Source: an uncultured Clostridia bacterium
GTDB lineage: Bacteria; Bacillota; Clostridia; UBA1381
Assembly: GCA_934454145.1 (NCBI GenBank)
Contig: CAKSFT010000011.1
Span: 1-64,000, forward strand
Direction: 5' to 3'
Length of the DNA stretch: 64,000 nucleotides
Below are positions 8,194-16,070 of the stretch, piece after piece. Each line of letters begins with the position of its first letter. Positions within the stretch are counted from its first letter, which is position 1. The notes beneath the pieces were generated by a model. The model was not told the origin of the DNA, ran no database searches, and was given only the letters and a program-made list of their open reading frames with translations. The translations under genes and the position numbers were made by a program.

Positions 8194-8820
8194 ATGGGTA
8201 AGCTGTATGTTATGAACCATCCTCTCATTGTTCATAAATTGTCGATTATGAGAGATAAAAACACAAGCGTAAAGGATTTCAGAGAGTGTGCGCATGAGGT
8301 TGCGTTGCTTTTGGGGTATGAAGCAACGAAGGAAATGGACATGGAAAGTTTTGAAATTGAAACCCCGATAACAAAAACAATGGGGAAAAGAATAAAAAGG
8401 AAAATTGCACTGGTGCCGATACTGCGTGCCGGCTTGGGAATGGTTGACGCTTTGATGAACCTTATCCCGGCGGCAAAGATTGGCCACATCGGTCTTTACA
8501 GAAACGAAGAAACCCTGGAGCCTGTTGAATATTATTGCAAGCTGCCGACTGACATTGAAGAACGTGAAGTTTTGGTGCTTGACCCGATGCTGGCGACAGG
8601 CGGAAGCGCAGCGGCGGCGATTGATTTTATAAAAAAACGCGGAGCAAAAAATATAAGATTTGTATGCATCATTGCTGCACCGTCGGGAATCGAGGCTTTG
8701 CAGAAGGCACACCCCGATGTTGACATCTATTGCGGCGCGGTTGACGAAAAACTGAACGAGCACGGGTATATTGTCCCGGGATTGGGCGATGCCGGCGACA
8801 GATTGTTCGGCACGCTGTGA
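8194..8820 (+). CDS. upp: Uracil phosphoribosyltransferase
   Basis: Pyrimidine salvage: uracil plus PRPP gives UMP. It has 208 residues, the family length. The PRPP loop VLVLDPMLATGGSA and the C-terminal uracil-binding segment GYIVPGLGDAGDRLFGT are intact. The start follows AAGGAGG. It is transcribed alone from 8093-8121 and ends at the terminator 8846-8881. Confidence 0.97.
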   Translation: MGKLYVMNHPLIVHKLSIMRDKNTSVKDFRECAHEVALLLGYEATKEMDMESFEIETPITKTMGKRIKRKIALVPILRAGLGMVDALMNLIPAAKIGHIGLYRNEETLEPVEYYCKLPTDIEEREVLVLDPMLATGGSAAAAIDFIKKRGAKNIRFVCIIAAPSGIEALQKAHPDVDIYCGAVDEKLNEHGYIVPGLGDAGDRLFGTL

Positions 8821-8845
8821 TGTGGAATTTGGATATGGGTTATTG

Positions 8846-8881
8846 CCGGGGACGCTTTTTGGCGGTTCCCGGTTTTTTTTT
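8846..8881 (+). terminator. Intrinsic terminator after upp
   Basis: CCGGG (8846-8850) pairs with CCCGG (8868-8872), with partial pairing inside, followed by nine T. Confidence 0.8.
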
Positions 8882-8912
8882 CATAAAAATCCGGAAAAAA
8901 ATCAAAAAAATA

Positions 8913-8941
8913 TTGAAAAAAAATCCGGAATATAGTAGAAT
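8913..8941 (+). promoter_or_regulatory. Promoter before rdgB
   Basis: TTGAAA (8913-8918) and TAGAAT (8936-8941) with a 17-base spacer, about 100 bases before the rdgB start. Confidence 0.55.
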
Positions 8942-9039
8942 GTATATTGAGAAAGTATGTGTTTTGTAAAATATACTTTGCAGAAGCCTTTGTTTTGCCT
9001 GCGGCAGAGGTGCGTTTCATCGCTGCGGGCAGAAGGGAC

Positions 9040-9651
9040 ATGATTTTTGTGAAAATTGTTGCGGCAACGCAAAACAAAGGAAAAATAAAGGAAATAAAAG
9101 AAATTTTTTCGCCGCTTGGGTTTGAGGTTGTGTCGCAGAAAGAGGCCGTCGGTGACGTGTATGTGGAAGAAACAGGGAAAACATTTGAGGAAAATGCCAA
9201 AATCAAGGCACACGCCATATACAATCTGTGCGGCGGCGCGGTGATTGCCGACGATTCGGGGCTTTGTGTTGAGGCCCTTGGCGGTGCGCCGGGCATCTAT
9301 TCGGCGCGTTATGCCGGGGAGGGCGCGAGCGACGAAGAACGGATAAAAAAGCTGCTCTTTGAGATGAAGGACAAAGAAAACCGAAAGGCAAAATTTGTGA
9401 CGTCTGTTGTTATGGTTATAGAAGGAAGAGAATTTGCGGCAACGGGTGAAACATATGGTGAAATCCTGGAAAAACCGACGGGGCACGGCGGTTTTGGGTA
9501 TGACCCGGTGTTTTTCTCGGAGGATTTGGGAAAATCATTCGGCGAGGCAGAGGACTCCGAAAAGAACGCTGTCAGCCACAGGGGCAGAGCTTTGAGGCTT
9601 TTGTATGAAAAAATTTATAATCAAATAAAAATAGGTAATTGCAAAATGTAA
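9040..9651 (+). CDS. rdgB: RdgB/HAM1 family XTP/dITP pyrophosphatase
   Basis: Hydrolyses deaminated purine nucleoside triphosphates (XTP, dITP) to monophosphates, keeping them out of DNA. It has 203 residues. Family signatures are visible: ATQNKGKIKEI near the N terminus, VIADDSGLCVEALGG, GHGGFGYDPVFF and SHRGRA. The ATG at 9040 with GAAGGGA before it is chosen over an upstream in-frame ATG at 8947 that would add an unrelated tail. The last residues (IGNCKM and stop) are encoded by the palindromic repeat that begins at 9633, so the original C terminus has been replaced or extended by an inserted element. Confidence 0.93.
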   Translation: MIFVKIVAATQNKGKIKEIKEIFSPLGFEVVSQKEAVGDVYVEETGKTFEENAKIKAHAIYNLCGGAVIADDSGLCVEALGGAPGIYSARYAGEGASDEERIKKLLFEMKDKENRKAKFVTSVVMVIEGREFAATGETYGEILEKPTGHGGFGYDPVFFSEDLGKSFGEAEDSEKNAVSHRGRALRLLYEKIYNQIKIGNCKM

Positions 9652-9862
9652 ATTTTACAATTAACCACCGCATCTTTACGGGGGGAAATCGGGGGTGCCA
9701 ACCCCTGATTGGTAATCAAAAATGACGACATGTGCGTCATTTTTGACCGAAATAAAAAGTTTCAACCTGTTGTAAAGTTAAAATCGGATGGAATTTTTTA
9801 TTTCTACCCAAGAATTTTAATTGGAAAACGTTAATTTTACAATTACCTAAATCAAATAAAAA
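9620..9862. mobile_element. MITE-like element of about 220 bases with 12-base direct repeats
   Basis: ATCAAATAAAAA occurs at 9620-9631 and at 9851-9862. The interior begins AGGTAATTGCAAAATG and ends TTTTACAATTACCT, giving terminal inverted repeats, and each end is itself palindromic. The cargo has two hairpins (GGGGTGCCAACCCC near 9691; AAATGACG and CGTCATTT near 9719-9741) and no reading frame. The right part matches the copy at 4324-4398. The form fits a non-autonomous transposable element; no transposase of the kind is in the window. Confidence 0.7.
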
Positions 9863-9880
9863 CCGAAGGGAAAAAATAAT

Positions 9881-10414
9881 ATGGATATATGTTATGAATA
9901 CATGGTAAAAAAAGAGAAAAATGCTTTGGATTGGGTGAAAATTGCAGGGATAACCGTTTTGGCGCTGGCGCTGAGCGTTGTTTGCGCAATTTTGTTTCTT
10001 TCGCTGGACTCCTTGTTTACGGGCGTTATTCTTGTGCTGTTTGTTGGAGTGTGGTGGGGGTATATTCAGCTTGTAAGGGGCTTGAATATAGAGTATGAAT
10101 ATACAATCACAAACAATGAGCTTGACATTGATGTCATAAAAGGAAAGACAAGAAGAAAGCACATCACCACGATAAACCTGAAGAAGGCGGACTTTGTGGG
10201 CGACAGGGACAATGCGGCAACACGGGAGGCAATGAGTGCCTCGGGAGAACCGTCAAAAAAATATACTTTTGCCGCAGATGAAAAAGCAGGCAGGGTTTTT
10301 GTTACCGATGTAATCAGCAAAAAAGATAACTCAAAAATCAGAGTATATTTTTCGGTTGACGAGAAACTGGCGGAATATATCAGGCTTGCAAATCCAAAGG
10401 CGTATAAGGGTTGA
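9881..10414 (+). CDS. Conserved membrane protein of unknown function, PH-domain-like
   Basis: A 177-residue protein with two hydrophobic segments (about 18-40 and 43-62), followed by a soluble beta-rich part beginning YEYTITNNELDIDVIKGK. This architecture is common in small bacterial membrane proteins with a PH-like fold. I do not recognise a function. It stands 5 bases before acpS, which suggests co-transcription, and its leader contains the right end of the MITE-like element 32 bases before the start. Confidence 0.8.
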   Translation: MDICYEYMVKKEKNALDWVKIAGITVLALALSVVCAILFLSLDSLFTGVILVLFVGVWWGYIQLVRGLNIEYEYTITNNELDIDVIKGKTRRKHITTINLKKADFVGDRDNAATREAMSASGEPSKKYTFAADEKAGRVFVTDVISKKDNSKIRVYFSVDEKLAEYIRLANPKAYKG

Positions 10415-10419
10415 TTTTT

Positions 10420-10782
10420 ATGATTTACGGAATCGGAACTGACATAACAGAGGTCGGGCGCATAGCGGAAATTTTGCCGAAAACGAACTTTTGCAAAAGA
10501 TTTTTTTCGGGAAAAGAGAACGAATATTTTTTGAAAAAAAACTACAACCCACAGACTGTTGCGGGGAACTTTGCGGCAAAAGAGGCTTTTTCAAAGGCTT
10601 TGGGGACAGGTATACGCGGATTTGAACTGAAGGAAATTTCTGTGCTGCGTGACAAACTCGGCAAGCCTTATATCGAGCTTTCCGGGCACATGAAAAAAGA
10701 ACTGGGAGAAAAGCAGATTTTTGTAAGCATATCACATTCCGAAAAGTATGCGGTGGCATATGTTGTGATTGAGGAATTATGA
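10420..10782 (+). CDS. acpS: Holo-[acyl-carrier-protein] synthase
   Basis: Transfers 4'-phosphopantetheine from CoA to the serine of acyl carrier proteins. It has 120 residues, as usual. The magnesium ligands are in GIGTDITEVGRI and FAAKEAFSKALGTG, and the C-terminal SISHS motif is present. The ATG at 10420 follows AAGGG; an in-frame TTG at 10411 is less likely. It precedes nnr, a common acpS-nnr-alr order in Firmicutes. It may also serve the carrier protein at 63660. Confidence 0.95.
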   Translation: MIYGIGTDITEVGRIAEILPKTNFCKRFFSGKENEYFLKKNYNPQTVAGNFAAKEAFSKALGTGIRGFELKEISVLRDKLGKPYIELSGHMKKELGEKQIFVSISHSEKYAVAYVVIEEL

Positions 10783-10831
10783 AATGTAAGTGTTTGAGTT
10801 GTTGTTTCAAAGAAAGGCAAGGGAGCTAAAA

Positions 10832-12346
10832 ATGAAAGTGTGTTCGACAGCACAGATGAGGGAAATTGACCGTGCGGCGGCAGAACTTGGCGGAATACCG
10901 GGGATTGTCCTGATGGAAAACGCCGCAATATCGTGCATAAAGCACATGGGAGATGACCTGTCGGAAAAGAAAGTTGCCGTTTTCTGCGGCAAGGGGAACA
11001 ATGGCGGTGACGGGTTTGCCATTGCACGCCATTTGCTCAACATGGGTGTGGAAACGGCGGTGTTTTTGGTATGCGGAAGTGAATTTTCGGGCGATGCACT
11101 GACAAATTATGAGATACTTTCCAAAATGGGGGCGGATATATCAGAGATTTTTGATGATGATTGCCTGAAATATAAAATAATGAGCTGTGACATTGCGGTT
11201 GACGCAATCTTCGGCACCGGTGTGCGCGGTGAAGTGACGGGCGTCGCGGCGGAGGTGATTGATTCTTTAAACAAATATGCAAAATTTGTGATTTCCGTGG
11301 ATATACCGAGCGGCGTAAACGGGGACGACGGGAGTATCGCCGGGGTTGCCGTAAAGGCGGACAGAACGGTCACCTTTGGGGCATACAAGCTGGGCATGCT
11401 GTGTTTCCCGGGGGCGGATTATATCGGAGAGATATTTGCGGAAAAAATTTCAATCCCGGATTATATCATGAATGACATAGACATCAATGTGACAGATGAG
11501 GCATTTGCACGCAGTGTGATGCCAAAAAGGCACAGCGATACACACAAAGGGGATTATGGAAAACTGTTCATCGCGGGGGGCGCAAAAGGCTTGACAGGCG
11601 CGCCTTCGATGGCGGCAGAGGCGGCACTCCGGTGTGGCTGCGGCTTGGTCAGCGTCGGCGTGCCGGCAAGCCTGAACGGTGTGCTGGAGGTTAAGCTGAC
11701 AGAGGCAATGACCTTGCCGTTGCCCGATTCGGGAGGAAATCTGACCGAAGAGGCAACTGAAGCAATTGTACAAAAAGCATTGCAGAGTGACGCGCTTGTG
11801 TTTGGACCCGGGATTGGGCGCACAGATGCAATAGTGAAGATTTTGCGTGCAGTGCTGAAAAAGTCACAGGTGCCGGTTTTGATTGACGCAGATGGGTTGT
11901 TTGCGCTTGCAAAGGACATGGATATGCTTTCGGAGTGCGGCTGCAACCTTGTGCTTACACCCCACGAGGCGGAGTTTGCAAGGCTTTCGGGATATACAAT
12001 TAAAGAAATAAAAAAGGACAGATGCGGGCTTTCGCGCCGCTTTGCGACAGAGTTTGGCGTCACTCTTGTTTTGAAAGGCGCCAAAACAATTGTAACAGCC
12101 CCGGACGGAACGCAATATATTAATATAACAGGTAACAGTGGCATGGCAACGGGTGGAAGCGGAGATGTTTTGTCAGGCATAATCGGTGCATTTTTGGCAA
12201 GAGGCTGCAAGGAGTGTGATGCGGCGGCTTTGGGGGTTTACTGCCACGCAAGGGCGGGAGACAAAGCCGCGGAAACAGTCGGGGAGGATTCGCTTATTCC
12301 TTCCGACATTATTTCGGCAATTCACCTTATATTACCTGTGGAATAA
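10832..12346 (+). CDS. nnr: Bifunctional NAD(P)H-hydrate epimerase / ADP-dependent NAD(P)HX dehydratase
   Basis: Repairs damaged NAD(P)H hydrates. It has 504 residues. The N-terminal YjeF_N epimerase domain contains FCGKGNNGGDGFAIARHL. The C-terminal ribokinase-like dehydratase has LTPHEAEFARL and TGGSGDVLSGIIGAFLARG. The start at 10832 with AAGGGAG is preferred over 10790. It lies 49 bases after acpS, in the usual neighbourhood upstream of alr. Confidence 0.95.
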   Translation: MKVCSTAQMREIDRAAAELGGIPGIVLMENAAISCIKHMGDDLSEKKVAVFCGKGNNGGDGFAIARHLLNMGVETAVFLVCGSEFSGDALTNYEILSKMGADISEIFDDDCLKYKIMSCDIAVDAIFGTGVRGEVTGVAAEVIDSLNKYAKFVISVDIPSGVNGDDGSIAGVAVKADRTVTFGAYKLGMLCFPGADYIGEIFAEKISIPDYIMNDIDINVTDEAFARSVMPKRHSDTHKGDYGKLFIAGGAKGLTGAPSMAAEAALRCGCGLVSVGVPASLNGVLEVKLTEAMTLPLPDSGGNLTEEATEAIVQKALQSDALVFGPGIGRTDAIVKILRAVLKKSQVPVLIDADGLFALAKDMDMLSECGCNLVLTPHEAEFARLSGYTIKEIKKDRCGLSRRFATEFGVTLVLKGAKTIVTAPDGTQYINITGNSGMATGGSGDVLSGIIGAFLARGCKECDAAALGVYCHARAGDKAAETVGEDSLIPSDIISAIHLILPVE

Positions 12347-12357
12347 TTACATAAAAC

Positions 12358-12526
12358 ATGATATAATATTTACAGTCGAAAGATACCAAACGCCGGTGCG
12401 TTTGTAATTGATGTAAATATTGTATCGGTGTGAAGCAACGCATCTTAAGCGTTGTACCTATGATATAATATTTACATAAAAAGACACCAAACGCCGATAC
12501 ATTTGTGATTGATGTAAATATTGTAT
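12358..12526. repeat. Duplicated 67-68 base palindromic unit upstream of alr
   Basis: Copy A at 12358-12425 and copy B at 12460-12526 share about 55 positions. Both begin ATGATATAATATTTACA and end TGTAAATATTGTAT, forming inverted ends ATAYAATATTTACA. The centre of copy A has a perfect stem CAAACGC / GCGTTTG; in copy B this stem is eroded. A further hairpin AACGC...GCGTT lies between the copies near 12437-12453. The pair fills most of the nnr-alr gap and differs from the AGGTAATTG family. Confidence 0.7.
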
Positions 12527-12558
12527 AAACAGTATCCAATGAAAGGAAAGTTTGTATA

Positions 12559-13716
12559 ATGAATATGAGAACATGGGCAGAAATCGACCTGGATGCCCTG
12601 AAAAGCAATATAGAAAATATCAGGAAAATAACGGATAAAAAATCAATGATTATGGCGGTGGTCAAGGCAGACGCGTATGGTCACGGTGCGGTCAATATTG
12701 CAAAGCATCTTTTGAAAAACGGCGCGGACAGACTTGCCGTTGCAGACCTTGACGAGGCAGTGGAGCTGCGCCGCGCGGGGATTGATGCGCCGATACTGAT
12801 TTTGGGGGCATCTTTTGATGAAGATTGTGAGATGCTTGTGAAATATGACATTACACCGGCGGTGTTTTTGTATGATTTTGCAAAAAAACTTTCCGATGCA
12901 GCAAAAAAACTGGGAAAGACCGCGAAAGTACACATCAAAATCGACACAGGCATGTCAAGAATCGGCTATGTTTCCGGGGTTGACGACGAGGCGGTTACAG
13001 AGGAAATTCTGAGAATTTCAAATCTTCCAAATATATTTATAGAAGGCATTTTTTCGCATTTTGCGACATCGGACGAAAAGGATTCCGAATATACAAAAAA
13101 GCAGTTTTCGGAATTTATGGCTGTGTGCGATTTGCTGAAAAAGAAGGGGCTTGACATACCGATTCGGCACATCGCAAACAGTGCCGCGATAATGATGTAC
13201 CCCGAAACACACCTGGAAATGGTTAGGGCCGGGATAATACTATACGGGTTCTATCCTTCGGAGGAAGTGAATAAAGATAAGTTGGCGCTTGAGCGTGTCA
13301 TGACGCTTAAGTCACGCATAACCCTCATAAAAGAAATAAAAGACCGCGGCGTGAGCTACGGCAAGACTTACATAGCACGCAGGAATACAAAGGTGGCGAC
13401 CGTGCCTGTGGGCTATGCAGACGGGTATACGCGTCTGCTGAACAACAAAGCAAAAATTGCGGTAAACGGAGAGCCTGTTGATGTTATCGGAAGAATTTGT
13501 ATGGATCAATGTATGATTGATGTGACAAATGTCCATAATATAAATATAGGTGACGAAGTTATCATTTTTGGCAAGGAGGTTGTCACAGCAGACGAAATTG
13601 CCGAGAGCCTGGGCACAATCAATTATGAAATTGTGTGCATGCTGTCAAGACGTATTCCCAGAGTTTATATTTGTGAGGGAAAGGTGGTGTCAACAGTCAA
13701 TTATCTGACGGAATAA
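12559..13716 (+). CDS. alr: Alanine racemase
   Basis: A PLP enzyme that interconverts L- and D-alanine for peptidoglycan and possibly for the dlt-like cluster at 61425. It has 385 residues. The PLP lysine is Lys36 in VVKADAYGHG; the catalytic tyrosine of the opposite face is Tyr267 in VSYGKTYIAR. The start follows GAAAGGAAAG. It is followed directly by mazEF, the conserved alr-ndoAI-ndoA order of Bacillus and relatives. Confidence 0.97.
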   Translation: MNMRTWAEIDLDALKSNIENIRKITDKKSMIMAVVKADAYGHGAVNIAKHLLKNGADRLAVADLDEAVELRRAGIDAPILILGASFDEDCEMLVKYDITPAVFLYDFAKKLSDAAKKLGKTAKVHIKIDTGMSRIGYVSGVDDEAVTEEILRISNLPNIFIEGIFSHFATSDEKDSEYTKKQFSEFMAVCDLLKKKGLDIPIRHIANSAAIMMYPETHLEMVRAGIILYGFYPSEEVNKDKLALERVMTLKSRITLIKEIKDRGVSYGKTYIARRNTKVATVPVGYADGYTRLLNNKAKIAVNGEPVDVIGRICMDQCMIDVTNVHNINIGDEVIIFGKEVVTADEIAESLGTINYEIVCMLSRRIPRVYICEGKVVSTVNYLTE

Positions 13717-13741
13717 AATTTTTACAGGGGGCCTGATTACT

Positions 13742-13972
13742 TTGTCACAACTAAAAAAGGTCTGTTTCAAGCTGTCTTTGGTAAACTCGGAGAAAAATCA
13801 CAGGAGTGTTTATTTCAGGCTGAAAAATCCGGAAATAACACGTATGGAGAGAAAACTAAGGAAAGGCTATAAAGAAATGGGTTCAATCAATCTTTCGTTA
13901 GCTGAAATGTGTTTTGACGCCGACAGCGATGCGCTGCGGCTGTGTGAGGAAAAACTGACGGAGTGTGAATAG
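13742..13972 (+). CDS. MazE/EndoAI-like antitoxin
   Basis: A 76-residue protein that starts with TTG after an AGGGGG site and overlaps the mazF start by one base. The short basic N-terminal part and acidic C-terminal end (LCEEKLTECE) fit a ribbon-helix-helix antitoxin whose tail binds and blocks MazF. Direct sequence similarity to EndoAI is weak, so the assignment rests on position and size. It is likely to autoregulate with the toxin. Confidence 0.7.
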   Translation: MSQLKKVCFKLSLVNSEKNHRSVYFRLKNPEITRMERKLRKGYKEMGSINLSLAEMCFDADSDALRLCEEKLTECE

Positions 13973-14325
13973 TGGTGATTGTAAAAAGAGGAGATATTTA
14001 TTACGCCGATTTAAGCCCTGTCATCGGCAGTGAACAGGGAGGTGTAAGACCGGTATTGATTGTTCAGAACGATATCGGAAATAAATACAGCCCCACGGTG
14101 ATAGCCGCAGCAATAACATCACAGATAAACAAGGCAAAGATGCCGACGCATATAGAAATATCTGCGGAAAAATACGGACTTAACAAGGATTCTGTGATAT
14201 TGCTGGAACAGGTCAGGACTATAGACAAACGCAGACTGAGAGAAAAAATCGGGCATCTTGACGATGCACGGATGTTTTCTGTTGACAATGCTTTGTCGGT
14301 TAGTTTTGGGCTGGGGAATATTTAA
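13972..14325 (+). CDS. mazF: MazF/EndoA family mRNA interferase
   Basis: A sequence-specific endoribonuclease toxin of 117 residues. The family hallmarks VKRGDIYYADLSPVIGSEQGG (shown here in part) and RPVLIVQND, then TVIAAAITSQ and LLEQVRTIDKRRL, are present, including the catalytic Arg and Thr regions. The start is GTG, overlapping the antitoxin stop (TAG 13970-13972), so the pair is translationally coupled. Confidence 0.94.
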   Translation: MVIVKRGDIYYADLSPVIGSEQGGVRPVLIVQNDIGNKYSPTVIAAAITSQINKAKMPTHIEISAEKYGLNKDSVILLEQVRTIDKRRLREKIGHLDDARMFSVDNALSVSFGLGNI

Positions 14326-14499
14326 CCGCGCACAGAGGAGAGATACCGTGCAGATGATAAATATTGTTTGAAGGCATATGTGTAACCACTGTTACATATA
14401 TGTGCATAAGTGATAAAAGGGGGCAAAAAACGTCGGAATGCAAGAAAAAAAGTAAAGCACACATTATAGAAAATATAATTGTTACAGCTTGGTTTTGTC

Positions 14500-14680
14500 A
14501 TGGCAGAAAAATCAAAAATATGATTTTTCCTTTTCTTGCCATAAACAAACCTCGCTGTTCGGCGTACCTATGTACGCCGTCGGGTAAAGGTTTCGGTTTG
14601 TTAATTCCAAAGTTTTTTCTATCCCCTATAAAAAAGCAAAGAGGCTGTAAAAAATCAATTGATTTTTTACAGCCTCTTTT
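14500..14680 (+). ncRNA. Candidate structured RNA: two hairpins and an intrinsic terminator
   Basis: A first hairpin is bounded by ATGGCA (14500-14505) and TGCCAT (14537-14542), with AAAAATC and GATTTTT inside. A second is bounded by AACAAACC (14544-14551) and GGTTTGTT (14595-14602) and encloses the perfect stem GGCGTAC CTAT GTACGCC. A near-perfect terminator follows at 14641-14676, with TTTTT. No credible reading frame covers this stretch. It may be a small RNA or the tail of the mazF transcript. Confidence 0.4.
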
Positions 14681-14685
14681 TGCAC
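14641..14685 (+). terminator. Terminator palindrome of the repeated GGCTGTAAAAAA type
   Basis: GAGGCTGTAAAAAATCAA and its exact complement form a 36-base perfect palindrome, followed by TTTTT. The preceding bases AAAGTTTTTTCTATCCC (from 14609) are shared with the terminator at 38574, so the two places carry the same cassette. Confidence 0.8.
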
Positions 14686-15057
14686 TTCAGGAAAGATTTG
14701 CAGACCTAAAACTGTGCAAAATTGCATATGGTTATATAGACGACAGATGTGTATTTGTGTTCTTTACCTGGATTGTGCCTGGGACGCGGCAAAAACCTTT
14801 TGCCGCGGCTCCTTTCGGGGTTTCGGAAAAATAGCCTGTGGTGTGAAACCGTTCCTTCGGAAAAATTTGTAAAGTGACAAATTTCCCGTGTGTTTCATAT
14901 GTTGTTCCGGCAATGTTGTTTGGCTTTGTGTGGTCTGTGCGTTTCCCTGAAACCCCGATGAAAAACTGTCAGTAAATTCCGATAACGGAATAAAGATTTT
15001 ACCGTACGATGTCTTGTGGTTTTTTGGGGGATACAAAACATCCGAAGTGAGATTGAA
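14686..15057. other. Intergenic stretch downstream of spo0A, no gene seen
   Basis: About 370 bases without a supported gene. A hairpin GCGGCAAAA...TTTTGCCGC lies near 14789-14810. Open frames here on either strand lack a ribosome binding site and have no coding character. Confidence 0.5.
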
Positions 15058-15846
15058 TTATTTGATTTGGAGACGGATTCGGTCAGCTACCATTGCGATA
15101 AACTCAGAATTTGTCGGTTTTCCTTTTCCTGTGTCAACAGTATAGCCGAAGATTTCATCCATTGTTTCCGGCTTACCACGGCTCCATGCGACTTCTATAG
15201 AGTGTCTGATTGCGCGCTCGACACGCGATGATGTAGTCTTGTATTTTTTGGCAATTGTGGGATACAGCTGTTTTGTAATATAATTAAGCATATCCATGTC
15301 TTCAACGACCATCATAATTGCAGACCGAATGTATTGATATCCCTTTATATGTGCGGGGACACCAAGCTCGTGGATAAATTCGGTTACAACAGACTCTAAG
15401 TCGATGGGTTTTTGCTGAGGTATTGCGGCGGAAACGGAATCTTTTGCAGACGGTATGAAAGATGAAGTGCCCGAGACGGCAAAATTTCTTACCGTATCGG
15501 CAATGGCAGGCATACTTTGCGGTTTTAAAAGGTAATAGTCAGCACCGAATTTCATTGCTGTTTCCATTATGCTGCTGCTCCCTGTCACCGAAAGTATTAT
15601 GCATACAGGCTTTTGTGACTTGGAAACCGAAAGCTGTTTTAGTACGCTCAGCCCGTCGCGTTCCGGCATTATAATGTCAAGAATCACCACGTCGGGGTGA
15701 GTCTGGGAAATCATTCCCAATGCCTCGTTCCCGTCATAGGCAACTCCTGCCACTGTTATGTCGGGAAGTGTCTTAAAATATGCCGCCAGTTCATCTGTAA
15801 AAATTTTGTTATCATCTGCAATCAGGACCGATATCTTTTCTCTCAT
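15058..15846 (-). CDS. spo0A: Sporulation master response regulator Spo0A
   Basis: A transcription factor that starts sporulation when phosphorylated and binds 0A boxes (TGTCGAA), such as those at 40057 and 40086. It has 262 residues. The receiver domain has the acidic pocket Asp11/Asp12, phospho-acceptor Asp57 and Lys108. The C-terminal effector domain carries the recognition helix SRVERAIRHSIEVAW. The gene follows spoIVB on the same strand, the conserved spoIVB-spo0A order. The 224-base gap upstream contains an inverted repeat. Confidence 0.98.
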   Translation of the reverse strand: MREKISVLIADDNKIFTDELAAYFKTLPDITVAGVAYDGNEALGMISQTHPDVVILDIIMPERDGLSVLKQLSVSKSQKPVCIILSVTGSSSIMETAMKFGADYYLLKPQSMPAIADTVRNFAVSGTSSFIPSAKDSVSAAIPQQKPIDLESVVTEFIHELGVPAHIKGYQYIRSAIMMVVEDMDMLNYITKQLYPTIAKKYKTTSSRVERAIRHSIEVAWSRGKPETMDEIFGYTVDTGKGKPTNSEFIAMVADRIRLQIK

Positions 15847-15880
15847 CTCAAATACCTCTTTCTTATTGTTAATTTTTTCG

Positions 15881-15947
15881 GATGATATTTGAAATATCGC
15901 CTATATATTAAGTTTTTAAGGTACAAGCAAATGTTTCAAATATCATC
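15881..15947. promoter_or_regulatory. 14-base inverted repeat in the spo0A upstream region
   Basis: GATGATATTTGAAA (15881-15894) and TTTCAAATATCATC (15934-15947) are perfect inverted copies 39 bases apart. The left arm overlaps a second palindrome, GATATTTGAAATATC. It could be an operator pair or a large leader hairpin. No canonical 0A box was seen in this gap. Confidence 0.45.
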
Positions 15948-16070
15948 TGCGACAATATAGTATCATATTGTGAAATAAATTGCAATAGTTTTTTTAATAT
16001 TTTTTCAATATTTTAACAAAAAAATTTACAAACCGCAATAAATTTATAAAAAAATCATCAAAAAGACTAA

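Noticed and set aside
14364..15036. Open frames of 156 (plus) and 90 (minus) codons between mazF and spo0A
   Set aside because: They run through strong hairpins and a terminator, and lack ribosome sites.
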